Assembly (NCBI RefSeq): GCF_003335045.1
Contig: NZ_QOZG01000001.1
Coordinates: forward strand, 186,001 to 250,000
DNA from: Paramesorhizobium salinisoli
Lineage (GTDB): Bacteria > Pseudomonadota > Alphaproteobacteria > Rhizobiales > Rhizobiaceae
Direction: 5' to 3'
Length of the DNA stretch: 64,000 nt
Shown piece by piece: positions 16,156-25,715 of this stretch (within the stretch, counting starts at the first letter, position 1; the number at the start of each line of letters is the position of its first letter). The position numbers and the translations under genes were made by a program. The notes below the pieces were generated by a model. That model saw nothing but the letters and a program-made list of their open reading frames with translations. It was not told the DNA's origin and searched no databases.

Positions 16156-18675
16156 TCAGATTTTTATTCCGCTGGTGCCGGCCTTGCCTCCCACTTTTAC
16201 CGTTACCTTCGTTTCCCCGGGGCGTTCCTGGCCATTGGCATCGGCCGGCGGCTTGTTGTTCCGGGCCGCGATCACATCGGCAATGGCTTCGATCTGCTCG
16301 ATGCGCAGATGGATGTCGGTTTGCGGGAATGGAATCTCGATTCCCTCCTCCGCGAATCGTTCCACAATCTGGAAACGCAGCTCATTCTGGACCAGCACGA
16401 TGGCCGATATGTCGGCCAGGAATACACGCAGCTCGAAATCGAGCGACGATGCACCGAACCCCTTGAAAGCGACGAAAGCTTCGGGGTTCTTGAGCACCTG
16501 AGGATGGGAACGCCCGATATCCGACAGCAGCGCATGGACTTTGCGCGGATCACTGCCATAGGCCGCCCCCACGGGTATATCAACGCGGCCGAGCTTGTTG
16601 CGATGCGTCCAGTTGGCGACATTGCCGTTGATCAGCGACGAATTGGGCACGATGATCGACTGGCGTTGGAATGTCTCTACTTCCGTGGCGCGCACGCTGA
16701 TCTTCTTGACGATCCCCGCAACGCCGCCGGCCTCCACCCAGTCGCCCACCTTGATAGGCCGTTCGGCCAGAAGGATGAGGCCGGAGACGAAGTTCGACAC
16801 CACGTTCTGCAGGCCGAAACCGATACCGAGCGAGAGACCACCGGCAACAAGTGCCAGATTGGAGAGGTTGATTCCCGCCGCCGAGATGCCGATCAACGCC
16901 GCCACCGCCAGGCCGAGATAGCCGACGACGGTGCGGATCGAATTGCGCACGCCGGAATCGACCCTCCCCCGCGCCATGACACTGCCGTCGAGCCAGTTCT
17001 GGAACCAGCGCGTGACGAAATAGCCGATGACGAACAGCAGGAGACCGGTGAAGATACCGGTGAACGAAATCGAGAAATTGCCGATCTGGAAGCCGGTCAT
17101 CAACCGGAAGAACCATGTCTGCAACTCGGACCACTGAAAGCCGAATTGCAGCAGGATCAGCGGTATGCCGATCAGACAAACGGCAAAGTTCGTGAGAACG
17201 CCCGCGACCAGTCCGAGCTGATCGAGCGATGTCTCGTCCATGCCGAAACGCTGCTTCATCGCGCGCCCGACAGAGGTGCTGCCGAAGGCGTGCTCGTCCG
17301 TAATGGCCCGGGCGGTCAGGAAACCCAGATACATCGTCACCAGGAAGGCTCCATTGACGACAATCTGCTGCGAAGCGAAGCGCGCCAGCCCGATATAGCC
17401 GAGCAGGGCCGCGACGATCGGAAACAGTCCCAGACATATAAGAAAGATCCGCAATGGCTTGGGCCAGGGCCGGACGACCCCGGCATCTTCCCGTTCGATC
17501 GGCTTCACCCAGGCGATGGCGATAATCAAAAGTCCTACGAGCACCGTGGCGATAAGGCTTTTCGCCACCGTCAGCGACAGTGGTGACACCACGACCTGGC
17601 TGACGGTGTTGAGGAAATAATCGAGCCCGTTGATCAGCGCGGTCGCGGTGATGAGATAGGTCAGTATCCGCGCCGGCTTTGGCGCGATATGCACCAGCCG
17701 CCAGGCCGGCATATTCGCGCAGAGCACCGACTTCGCCAGCCTGTGAATGAAATAGACGATGCCGGTAACGCCAAACAGCGACGACAGCATTGTTGCGATA
17801 TCGGGCCGCAGTACGTTGAAATAATTGAGGAAGAAATAGGTGGTCCCGAGAAATACGCCAACAGCAGCCGAGGGAACAAGCGTCGACCAGAAGGCCGCGG
17901 TAAGCCGGCTGAGATAGGACGGGGCATCTGCGGTGGGATCACGCCAGAACAACTCCCCCAGGAAACGCTGCGCGCCGAAATGCAGGACAAGCGCCGCCGC
18001 CAAGGCGAAGAACGCCGCAGCCAGGAATGATTTGAGCTTGAACATGACGACGAAACGCCACCAGGATGAAATCACCCGTCCCAGCGTCTGCGTCTCCGCG
18101 CCGGCGGCACTGATGACTTCGCTGCCCAGCGAATAATTGATGTCGACACGTTGTGACAAAGTGCGTGCGAACAGTTCGCGGCGCATGTCGCCAATCTGCT
18201 CGATCATCTGATTGACGGAAAGCGAGGTGTCCTCCGTTTCCCCGATCATGGCGTTGATCTCGGCCTTTTCACCGGTCAGCCGAGTACGCTCCTCGGTAAC
18301 GATAGGCGGCTCGGCGGGCTGTCCCTGGGCTGGCGGCGCACCGAGTTGCTCCAGCCGCGCATTGATCTCCGCCAGCCGCGGTCTGAATGCCACACCCGCA
18401 TCGAGCAACTTCTTCGCCACCTGTTCCATCTGCAGGCGCAGATCGACCAGGGACGCGTCGTTCTTCGACGCTTTCCCCATCTGATCGGACAGGACCGCCG
18501 CCTGCCTCTCGAGAGAATCGATAATAGGCCGTTGCTGCGTGGCGATATCCTGGGCAAAGCCCTGCGCAACCGGCGCCAGAAGCGCCAGAAATACAGCGAA
18601 AACAAACAGGAATTTCGAGAATTTACCTGATAGAATCAATTTCGACCCGCCAATTTCGATCAATTTCCCGGCCAC
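16156..18675 (-). CDS. DUF3772/MscS mechanosensitive channel
   Basis: An 839-residue inner-membrane protein. The N-terminus has a hydrophobic signal segment (about 20-42) followed by a helical periplasmic DUF3772 region (about 45-190) with ETEDTSLSVNQM and coiled-coil character. Then come about ten membrane helices and a C-terminal MscS core (about 590-810) with GLSLGIGFGLQNVVSNFVSG, the pore helix and Gly-rich turn of MscS, then RPIKVGDWVE. It would release solutes on hypo-osmotic shock, like MscK. The tail of about 25 residues is Gly/Lys-rich. Monocistronic by context. Confidence 0.9.
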   Translation of the reverse strand: MAGKLIEIGGSKLILSGKFSKFLFVFAVFLALLAPVAQGFAQDIATQQRPIIDSLERQAAVLSDQMGKASKNDASLVDLRLQMEQVAKKLLDAGVAFRPRLAEINARLEQLGAPPAQGQPAEPPIVTEERTRLTGEKAEINAMIGETEDTSLSVNQMIEQIGDMRRELFARTLSQRVDINYSLGSEVISAAGAETQTLGRVISSWWRFVVMFKLKSFLAAAFFALAAALVLHFGAQRFLGELFWRDPTADAPSYLSRLTAAFWSTLVPSAAVGVFLGTTYFFLNYFNVLRPDIATMLSSLFGVTGIVYFIHRLAKSVLCANMPAWRLVHIAPKPARILTYLITATALINGLDYFLNTVSQVVVSPLSLTVAKSLIATVLVGLLIIAIAWVKPIEREDAGVVRPWPKPLRIFLICLGLFPIVAALLGYIGLARFASQQIVVNGAFLVTMYLGFLTARAITDEHAFGSTSVGRAMKQRFGMDETSLDQLGLVAGVLTNFAVCLIGIPLILLQFGFQWSELQTWFFRLMTGFQIGNFSISFTGIFTGLLLFVIGYFVTRWFQNWLDGSVMARGRVDSGVRNSIRTVVGYLGLAVAALIGISAAGINLSNLALVAGGLSLGIGFGLQNVVSNFVSGLILLAERPIKVGDWVEAGGVAGIVKKISVRATEVETFQRQSIIVPNSSLINGNVANWTHRNKLGRVDIPVGAAYGSDPRKVHALLSDIGRSHPQVLKNPEAFVAFKGFGASSLDFELRVFLADISAIVLVQNELRFQIVERFAEEGIEIPFPQTDIHLRIEQIEAIADVIAARNNKPPADANGQERPGETKVTVKVGGKAGTSGIKI

Positions 18676-18950
18676 GAAGCGCTTTCCGAGCTCTATTCAT
18701 AGAAACCTACCCTACCGTTCACAAGCAAAACCGGGCACAATAAAGGCTTCGGCGTGAATCAAAATTGCAAAACCACGCCGTAAAATACGGGAAACAGGCG
18801 ATATTTTCTTGTTCCCGGACGCTTGGCTGGTTAAGGAGAGTTGTGATCAGCGCGGTTTTCGTGCAGACGGACAGGAATGTCCGTATATCGCCGTGATGTC
18901 ATGACATTCACGAAATCACACCATGAAATGTGCAGGAGTTGATCGAGGCA

Positions 18951-19367
18951 ATGCATTTTACCGATGACGCACAACAGGAAAAGCCCGGCCTGATGCCGCT
19001 TTTCGCCTGCGTCTTGTGGATTGCTGCCGCACTCTTCGCGTTTCACTGGGCCCTCCCCGGCGAAAACAACACCGATGAAATCCTCGCCCTAGCGGCGGGA
19101 AATCAGGATACGCTGCGTTCAGCCGCTCCGATGAAGGAGCAATCGACCCCAGCTCGAAACCCGATGCGGGCCGCAGCGCTGGACGCATGGCATCTGAAGA
19201 CGGCGCCGCTTCGCCTCGACAGCGGACATGACTCCGTCCTTCTGCCCGCTTCGTCGGCATTCGACACATCGATTGTCGGCAGCGCGACCTTCGGTCAGAT
19301 AGCTCTGCGGCCCGCCGGGATATCCGGCCGGACCTTATCGGCGCGTGCGCCGCCCGTTATCGCCTGA
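18951..19367 (+). CDS. Hypothetical protein with one membrane segment
   Basis: About 138 residues. A single hydrophobic helix (PLFACVLWIAAALFAFHWAL) lies near residues 15-35, then an extended polar region without recognised domain. No family match that I can name. It is 115 bp upstream of secDF on the same strand. Two starts are possible: ATG 18951 with GAGG very close, or GTG 18930. The coding case rests on frame length, a sensible membrane segment and its position, so it is moderate. Confidence 0.5.
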   Translation: MHFTDDAQQEKPGLMPLFACVLWIAAALFAFHWALPGENNTDEILALAAGNQDTLRSAAPMKEQSTPARNPMRAAALDAWHLKTAPLRLDSGHDSVLLPASSAFDTSIVGSATFGQIALRPAGISGRTLSARAPPVIA

Positions 19368-19481
19368 AACTTATCGGCGCGCGGAATATCCCTTTTGAAG
19401 GGGAACTCCATCTAGAAAACCGGCGCCCGCGAACATCCTCCCGCGAGGCTTCAGCGAGCGCGATTTTACCGGACCATAAAA

Positions 19482-22016
19482 ATGCGTACTTCAAAATGGG
19501 TCGTCGCGACCTACAGTATCATCATTCTTCTGGGCATTCTCATCGCGATGCCCAATTTGCTCACGCAACAGCAACTGGCTTCGCTGCCGAACTGGCTGCC
19601 GAAAAAGCAGGTCACGCTGGGTCTCGACCTGCGCGGCGGCTCATATCTCGTTCTCGAGATTGACGCGGCCAGCCTGAAGAAGGACCGCCTGCGCTCGATG
19701 CTTGATGACGCGCGCGCCAAGCTGCGTGCCGAGCGCATTCAGCCCCAGTCGATCCGGATTGTCGGCGACTCCGTGGTAGCCAACATCGCCAACCCCGCTC
19801 AACTCAGCCAGGCCGAAACGGCGCTGCGCACGCTTGTCAGCCCTGTCGGCGATAATGGCTTCGGTACGGCGACCAACGATATCGACGTCAGCACCGGCGG
19901 CAACCAGGTCCGCATGACGCTGACGGAGGCGGGCACGAAGTACCGCATCGACAGCGCGCTCCAGCAGAGCCTCGAGATCATTCGCCAACGCGTCGATCAG
20001 GTCGGCGTCGCCGAACCCTCGATCCAGCGCGTCGGTTCCGACCGCATCGTGGTTCAGCTTCCCGGTCTTCAGGACCCGGCGCAATTGCGCCAGCTTCTCG
20101 GCAGCACGGCCAAGATGTCCTTCCACATGGTCGCCGACGCCAACCCGAACGATGTGCCGCCTCCCGGCGTGACCATCCTGCCGGATGCCAAGGACCCGAA
20201 CATCAAATATCCGATCGAGGATCAGGTGGCGCTCAGCGGCGAAAGGCTGACGGATGCGCGCGCCGGTTTCGATCCGAACACCAGCGAACCCATCGTCTCC
20301 TTCCGCTTCGACAGCGCCGGTGCGCGCCAGTTCGGCGATATCACCAGCCGCAATGTCGGCAAGCCCTTCGCCATCGTCCTGGACGGCAAGGTGCTGAGCG
20401 CCCCCGTCATCCGCGAGCCGATCACCGGCGGTTCCGGCCAGATCAGCGGCAACTTCACGGTCGAGGACACGGTGACCCTGTCGGCGCTTCTGCGCGCAGG
20501 CGCCCTGCCCGCCCCACTGACGGTCATCGAGGAGCGCACTGTCGGCCCGGATCTCGGCGCCGACTCCATCAAGATGGGGCTTTATACCGGTCTGGCGGGC
20601 TTCGCCCTCGTGGCGATATTCATCGTCGTGCTCTACGGCTTCTGGGGCATGGTCGCCAATCTGGCGCTGCTGCTCCACACGATCCTCACCTTCTCCGCCC
20701 TAAGTCTCCTTGGAGCGACGCTGACGCTGCCGGGTATCGCCGGCATCATTCTCGGCATCGGTATCGCGGTGGACGCCAACGTCCTCATCAATGAACGCAT
20801 CAAGGAGGAAACCCGCAGGGGGCTCAACGCCATGCCGGCCCTCGACAAGGGCTTCAAGAGCGCCTACGCGACCATCGTCGACGCGAATGTGACGACGCTC
20901 ATCGCCACCGGCCTTCTCTTCCTGTTCGGCACCGGTCCCGTACGCGGCTTCGCCATCACCATGATGCTCGGCATCGCCATCTCGATGTTCTCCGACGTCG
21001 CCCTCGTGCGCATGATGATGGGCTGGATCGTTCGCCGCCGGAAATTGAAAAAGCTGGAAATCAAGCCGCTCTTCAATCTTTCGCCCGGCGAGACAAGTTT
21101 CAAGTTCATGCGCGCGCGCTTTCTCGGCATCGGCGTTTCCATTCTTCTCTCGATTGCCTCGATCGTGCTCTTCATCAAACCGGGCCTCAATTATGGCATC
21201 GACTTCAAGGGCGGCATCCAGGTAGAGATCAATACGCCCCAGCCGGCCGATCTGGCGCAATTGCGCTCGACGCTCGGTGCGCTCGATCTGGGCGAGGTCG
21301 CGCTGCAGAATATCGGCAGTCCCAGCGAGGTGCTGATCCGCGTGCAGCGCCAGGACGGCGGCGAGGAAGCGCAGACGGCGGCGGTCACCAAAGTCCGCGC
21401 CGCCGTCGAAAAGCTCATCCCCGACGTCAAGATCGAACGCACGGAAGTCGTTGGCCCGAAGGTCAGCGGCGAACTGGCTCGCTCCGGCATCCTCGCCGTG
21501 GGCCTCGCCGCCATTGCCATGCTGTTCTATATCTGGTGGCGTTTCGAATGGTATTTCGCGCTGGGGGCAATTGCCACGCTCATCCTCGACACCACGAAGA
21601 TGATCGGTTTCTTCGCCCTGACTGGTCTCGATTTCAACCTGACGGCCATCGCCGCCCTCCTGACGATCATCGGCTATTCGGTGAACGACAAGGTGGTGGT
21701 CTATGACCGGATGCGCGAAAACATGCGGCTCTACAAGTCCAAGCCGCTGCGCGAGATCATCGACATGAGCATCAACCAGGTGCTGGCGCGCTGTATCTTT
21801 ACCTCGGCGACCACCTTCCTGGCCATGCTGCCGATGGCGCTCTGGGGTGGCAGCGCGGTCTTGAACTTCGCCGTCCCGATGATCTTTGGCATCGTGATCG
21901 CGACGAGTTCCTCGATCTACATCGCCGCTCCGATCCTGCTGTTCCTGGGTGACTGGTGGAAACGCCACAAAGACGAACGGCAGCAGGCAGACGGCGCCGT
22001 AACCACCCAGAACTGA
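19482..22016 (+). CDS. secDF: Protein translocase subunit SecDF, fused
   Basis: An 844-residue fusion of SecD and SecF. Residues 1-515 are SecD: first helix, LDLRGGSYLVLEID, the P1 domain, then five helices with GIAVDANVLINERIKEE. Residues about 535-835 are SecF: LNYGIDFKGGIQVE, then YSVNDKVVVYDRMRENM. The protein uses the proton-motive force to pull preproteins released by SecYEG. Many bacteria encode two proteins; a single chain of twelve helices is seen in some Rhizobiales and in Firmicutes. No frameshift is needed between the halves. A terminator-like hairpin follows. Confidence 0.97.
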   Translation: MRTSKWVVATYSIIILLGILIAMPNLLTQQQLASLPNWLPKKQVTLGLDLRGGSYLVLEIDAASLKKDRLRSMLDDARAKLRAERIQPQSIRIVGDSVVANIANPAQLSQAETALRTLVSPVGDNGFGTATNDIDVSTGGNQVRMTLTEAGTKYRIDSALQQSLEIIRQRVDQVGVAEPSIQRVGSDRIVVQLPGLQDPAQLRQLLGSTAKMSFHMVADANPNDVPPPGVTILPDAKDPNIKYPIEDQVALSGERLTDARAGFDPNTSEPIVSFRFDSAGARQFGDITSRNVGKPFAIVLDGKVLSAPVIREPITGGSGQISGNFTVEDTVTLSALLRAGALPAPLTVIEERTVGPDLGADSIKMGLYTGLAGFALVAIFIVVLYGFWGMVANLALLLHTILTFSALSLLGATLTLPGIAGIILGIGIAVDANVLINERIKEETRRGLNAMPALDKGFKSAYATIVDANVTTLIATGLLFLFGTGPVRGFAITMMLGIAISMFSDVALVRMMMGWIVRRRKLKKLEIKPLFNLSPGETSFKFMRARFLGIGVSILLSIASIVLFIKPGLNYGIDFKGGIQVEINTPQPADLAQLRSTLGALDLGEVALQNIGSPSEVLIRVQRQDGGEEAQTAAVTKVRAAVEKLIPDVKIERTEVVGPKVSGELARSGILAVGLAAIAMLFYIWWRFEWYFALGAIATLILDTTKMIGFFALTGLDFNLTAIAALLTIIGYSVNDKVVVYDRMRENMRLYKSKPLREIIDMSINQVLARCIFTSATTFLAMLPMALWGGSAVLNFAVPMIFGIVIATSSSIYIAAPILLFLGDWWKRHKDERQQADGAVTTQN

Positions 22017-22028
22017 CGCAAAGACCCG

Positions 22029-22067
22029 ATGGCGCGACCGAAACGATCGGCGCGCCATCGGCTTTTA
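22029..22067 (+). terminator. Terminator after secDF
   Basis: Perfect 9-bp stem GATGGCGCG / CGCGCCATC, 14-nt loop, then GGCTTTT. It begins 13 bp after the stop codon. Confidence 0.7.
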
Positions 22068-22113
22068 GAACGTCGGAAGCACAATGAAGGAAAGAGCTTG
22101 AGCAGCAGGCGAC

Positions 22114-23082
22114 ATGAAGCTTAAGGATTACATCTGGCCGATCGTCGGCGTCGGCGCAGTCACCGTTTCGGCTTGGCTCCTCTACAAGGAGCTGCGCACT
22201 ATATCGCTTGACGACGTGATCGATAGCCTCGATGCCATCAGCATGCATCGCTGGACGCTCGCTGCCGCCTCGGCGATATTGTCCTATATGGCGCTTGCCG
22301 GCTATGACCGTATCGCACTCCTGCATCTGAAGAAGAATATCTCCTGGATATTCATCACGCTGAGTTCCTTCACCACCTATGCGCTCTCCCACAATATCGG
22401 CGCCTCGGTCGTGTCAGGCGCGGTCGTGCGCTACCGCGCCTATAGTTCGCAGGGGCTCACCGGAAGCGAAGTGGCGCTCCTCGTAGCCTTCTGCTCCTTC
22501 ACCTTCTTTCTAGGCACCACGATATTGAGCGGCATCGTCCTGCTCATCGAGCCCGACATCCTGCAACGCTTCAACGAAGATATCTCCCCTCATCTGGCGC
22601 TCGGCCTCGGGGTGTTGATGATTCTTCTGGTACTGCTCTATGTCTTCGGCAGTTGGCTGCAACTGCGCCCGCTGGTGATCGGCAAGTTCCGGCTGGAATA
22701 TCCGCGCCTGAAAATCGTCTGGCAGCAATTGCTGATTGCGCCCGTCGAACTGATCGGCGCGGCCGGAATCATCTATTTCGCCCTGCCTGAGGCGGGAAAT
22801 CCGGGCTTTCTCATCGTGCTGGGCATCTTTCTCATATCGTTTTCCGCGGCCCTTATCTCGCATGCCCCCGGTGGGCTCGGCGTCCTCGAAATCGTGTTCC
22901 TGACCGGATTGCCCGATATGCATCAGGCCGATGTGCTTGCGGCGCTGATCGTTTTCCGCCTGCTCTATCTCCTGATTCCCTTCGCGCTTTCGCTTTTTGT
23001 CGTGCTGATCTTCGAAAAGACCCAGTTCGCGCTGCGCTGGAGCGAAAAGGACAAACGTCCGCCGGATACGGATAGCCCGTAA
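22114..23082 (+). CDS. YbhN/UPF0104-like membrane protein
   Basis: A 322-residue polytopic protein of the lysylphosphatidylglycerol synthase transmembrane (YbhN/UPF0104) type. Seen: helix starts at the N-terminus, SHNIGASVVSGAVVRYRAYSSQGL (the conserved motif of the family), and SHAPGGLGVLEIVFL late in the chain. About eight helices. Family members move or modify lipids; no soluble synthase domain is attached, so it is not a full MprF. It follows secDF after a probable terminator. Confidence 0.85.
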   Translation: MKLKDYIWPIVGVGAVTVSAWLLYKELRTISLDDVIDSLDAISMHRWTLAAASAILSYMALAGYDRIALLHLKKNISWIFITLSSFTTYALSHNIGASVVSGAVVRYRAYSSQGLTGSEVALLVAFCSFTFFLGTTILSGIVLLIEPDILQRFNEDISPHLALGLGVLMILLVLLYVFGSWLQLRPLVIGKFRLEYPRLKIVWQQLLIAPVELIGAAGIIYFALPEAGNPGFLIVLGIFLISFSAALISHAPGGLGVLEIVFLTGLPDMHQADVLAALIVFRLLYLLIPFALSLFVVLIFEKTQFALRWSEKDKRPPDTDSP

Positions 23083-23235
23083 CCAGTGATTGCAGACGTC
23101 AATTTTTCGCGCTGCTGAATGATTATTAGGCGAATAGTCTCCAAAACCCGGACAACCATAGCCGGGCTTTTCTTCATCAATGCCGCGCCACCGCTTATTC
23201 TTGGACAGGATTGAAGTCCTGTTCGAGGAAGCGGA

Positions 23236-23787
23236 ATGACGACGACATTGATCATACCCGGTTACAGGGGATCGGAAGCCGGCCACTGGCAGCGCCAATG
23301 GCTTGTCGATGATCCGCAGGCAAAGGTGGTCGAGCAGGAGGACTGGGAGAATCCCGTCCTCTCGGACTGGCTGCATGTGCTGGAGGCGCATCTGGCCGAG
23401 CATCCCCATGCCGTGCTGGTGGCCCACAGCCTCGGCTGCGTGCTGGTTTCCCATCTGGCAAACCGGCCGGCGGCGGCCCATGTGGCAGGCGCCTTGCTGG
23501 TCGCTCCCGCCGATAGCGAAAGAATGGCGCGTCATGACAGGAAATTCGCGAGTTTCGCGCCCCTGCCCCGCCAGGAACTCATGTTCCCCTCCGTTGTCGT
23601 GGCCAGCCGCAACGATGAATATATGAGCTTCGCCAAGGCGAAGGCGTTGGCCGATGTCTGGGGTTCCGGGTTTGTCGATCTCGGCCATGCCGGTCACATC
23701 AATCCGGCCAGCGGCTTCGGGTACTGGCCGGAAGGCCTGATCCTCACCTCCTCCTTCCGCCAGCCTGCGCTGATCGCGGCGGAATGA
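23236..23787 (+). CDS. RBBP9/YdeN-type alpha/beta hydrolase
   Basis: A 183-residue serine hydrolase. The nucleophile elbow AHSLG places Ser near residue 65; GYRGSEAGHWQ at the start and LGHAGHINPASGFG near the end (catalytic His) are hallmarks of the family. Cytoplasmic; the physiological substrate is unknown. GAGGAAG precedes the ATG. The convergent cysW gene lies beyond a pair of palindromic repeats. Confidence 0.9.
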   Translation: MTTTLIIPGYRGSEAGHWQRQWLVDDPQAKVVEQEDWENPVLSDWLHVLEAHLAEHPHAVLVAHSLGCVLVSHLANRPAAAHVAGALLVAPADSERMARHDRKFASFAPLPRQELMFPSVVVASRNDEYMSFAKAKALADVWGSGFVDLGHAGHINPASGFGYWPEGLILTSSFRQPALIAAE

Positions 23788-23793
23788 GCACTA

Positions 23794-23841
23794 CTGCATA
23801 ATTCCTTTAATCGGAATCGATTTAGGGATAAAATTATGCAG
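23794..23841. repeat. Palindromic intergenic repeat
   Basis: Outer arms CTGCATAATT and AATTATGCAG enclose 28 nt. It lies directly before a second palindrome. The sequence type is familiar from intergenic regions of Brucella and Ochrobactrum, but copy number cannot be checked here. Confidence 0.6.
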
Positions 23842-23853
23842 CATTTCAAAGTG

Positions 23854-23897
23854 TTAGAGCGTCCTTTGCGTGTCCAATAGGACGCGCGGCGCTCTAA
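23854..23897. repeat. Palindromic repeat overlapping the cysW stop codon
   Basis: Outer arms TTAGAGCG / CGCTCTAA and inner arms GCGTGTCC-AATA-GGACGCGC make a long hairpin. The TAG stop of cysW (23894-23896) is part of the right outer arm. It may serve as the terminator of the sulfate transport genes. Confidence 0.65.
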
Positions 23898-24757
23898 CCG
23901 TGCGCCTTGCGCTCCAGGATGTATTTGAGGACCAGCGTCAGAAGCGCGATGAATGCAAGCGTCGAGGCGGCAGCGAAGGCGCCGACCGTATTGTAGTCGT
24001 TGAAGAGCAGTTCCACCTGCAAAGGCAGCGTATTGGTCTTGCCGCGGATGGCGCCTGATACGATCGATGTCGCGCCGAACTCCCCCATCACACGCGCATT
24101 GCAAAGCACCGCGCCATAGAGAAGCGCCCATTTGATATTGGGCAGAGTGACGTAGAAAAAGGTCTGAAGGCCCGTCGCGCCAAGCGTGATCGCAGCTTCC
24201 TCCTCATCGCTGCCTTGGACCTCCATCAGCGGAATGAGCTCGCGCGCCACGAACGGACAGGTGACGAACAAGCTGACCAGGAAGATCGCCGGAACAGTGA
24301 ACATGATCCGGATATCGTGCGCTTCGAGAAACGGCCCCAGCAGGCCCTGGGAGCCATAGAGGAACAGATAGATCACGCCGGCGACGATCGGAGAGACCGA
24401 GAACGGGATTTCGACGAAGGTGATCAGCAGCCGTCGCCCCGGGAAGCGGAACCGAGTCACCAGCCATGCCACGCAGATGCCGAAGATCATGTTGATTGGC
24501 ACGACGACGATGGCGGTCAGAACCGTAAGCCAGATCGCGTGCAGGGTCGAAGGCTCGGTGATCTCACGCCAGAAGACACCGACCCCGCCGCCGAAAGCGG
24601 AAGTGAAGATCACCGCCAGCGGCACGCCGAGGAACAGTGCCGAAAGGCCCACGGCAGCAAGAATCAGCGCCACCTGCCATGGACCGCGCTTCTTCTTCTG
24701 TGCGCCGTTATCCCTGACGGCTGTCCTGCCGTTGGCCAAGCTAGCTGCGCTCTGCAT
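23894..24757 (-). CDS. cysW: Sulfate/thiosulfate ABC transporter permease CysW
   Basis: A 287-residue inner-membrane permease with six helices. The ABC-docking EAA loop reads EEAAITLGATGLQTFFYVTLP, followed by RVMGEFGATSIVSG as in CysW. It pairs with CysT to form the channel for sulfate or thiosulfate. It overlaps cysT by 17 bp. Full length for the family, although its stop codon falls in a palindromic repeat. The ATPase gene cysA, usually next in the operon, is not found here or elsewhere in the window. Confidence 0.95.
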   Translation of the reverse strand: MQSAASLANGRTAVRDNGAQKKKRGPWQVALILAAVGLSALFLGVPLAVIFTSAFGGGVGVFWREITEPSTLHAIWLTVLTAIVVVPINMIFGICVAWLVTRFRFPGRRLLITFVEIPFSVSPIVAGVIYLFLYGSQGLLGPFLEAHDIRIMFTVPAIFLVSLFVTCPFVARELIPLMEVQGSDEEEAAITLGATGLQTFFYVTLPNIKWALLYGAVLCNARVMGEFGATSIVSGAIRGKTNTLPLQVELLFNDYNTVGAFAAASTLAFIALLTLVLKYILERKAHG

Positions 24758-25583
24758 ATCGTAACTGCCAGGCCTGGATAAGATTCGTGGTGAGAAGCAT
24801 GAGGAAGGCGACGATCAGCATGACCATCGCCAGCGCCGCCGCCGAGGGATAATCGAACTCGTCGAGCCGGATGAAGACCAGGAGGGAGGTTACCTCTGTC
24901 TTGAACGGCAGATTGCCTGAAATGAAAACGATCGCGCCGAACTCGCCGAGGCTGCGGGCGAAGGAGAGCGCGGATCCCGCCAGAAAGGCCGGGAAGATCA
25001 TCGGCCAGATGATATGCCTGAAAATCTGCCAGGGTCGCGCACCCAATGTCTGCGCCGCCTGCTCCACATCGTCAGACAGATCCTCAAGTACCGGCTGCAC
25101 GGTGCGGATGACGAAAGGCGCGCTGGTGAAGGCCATGGCGATGGCGATGCCAAGCGGCGCATAGGCGATCTTGATGCCCATCGGCTCCAGATATTGCCCG
25201 AACCAGCCATTGCGCGAGAAGACAGTGACCAGCGCCAGCCCGGCGATGGCCGTCGGCAGCGCGAAAGGCAAGTCGATAAGCCCATCGATCAGCCTCTTGC
25301 CCGGAAATTCGTAGCGCACCAGGACCCACGCGAGGAGCAGGCCGAAACTGGCATTGATCAGCGTGGCGATCGCAGCGGTGCCGAGCGTGATACGGTATGT
25401 GGAAAGCGCGCGATCGGACGTGACGATCGACCAGAACTCGGCCCAGCCAAGGCTCGCCGTCTTCAGGACCATGGCCAGGAGAGGCAGCGCCACGATGATC
25501 ACCATATAAAGCAGCGTGACGCCCATGGTGATCCCGAAACCCGGCAGAACGCCTTTTCTGATCCTGGATGATTTAGAAAACAT
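24741..25583 (-). CDS. cysT: Sulfate/thiosulfate ABC transporter permease CysT
   Basis: A 280-residue permease with six helices. DLPFALPTAIAGLAL and the EAA loop EQAAQTLGARPWQIFRHIIWP identify the CysT (CysU) subunit, as does SLGEFGAIVFISGN. It is 132 bp downstream of the binding-protein gene and overlaps cysW by 17 bp, so translation of the two permeases is probably coupled. Confidence 0.95.
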   Translation of the reverse strand: MFSKSSRIRKGVLPGFGITMGVTLLYMVIIVALPLLAMVLKTASLGWAEFWSIVTSDRALSTYRITLGTAAIATLINASFGLLLAWVLVRYEFPGKRLIDGLIDLPFALPTAIAGLALVTVFSRNGWFGQYLEPMGIKIAYAPLGIAIAMAFTSAPFVIRTVQPVLEDLSDDVEQAAQTLGARPWQIFRHIIWPMIFPAFLAGSALSFARSLGEFGAIVFISGNLPFKTEVTSLLVFIRLDEFDYPSAAALAMVMLIVAFLMLLTTNLIQAWQLRYAERS

Positions 25584-25715
25584 GATGGCCTTTGGTCACG
25601 CGGGACAGGGTTGATTACAGCATCGGCCCGCGATGCGGAACCGCAATCGACATGTCCGTCCAGACATTTGCGGCGCAGTTCGATACCGCGCCGCTTCTTG
25701 CTTGATCAATATCGT

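Noticed and set aside
20700-22058. 452-residue frame antisense to secDF
   Set aside because: A shadow of GC-rich codon use; composition rich in His, Asp and Arg without domains, while SecDF on the other strand is unmistakable.
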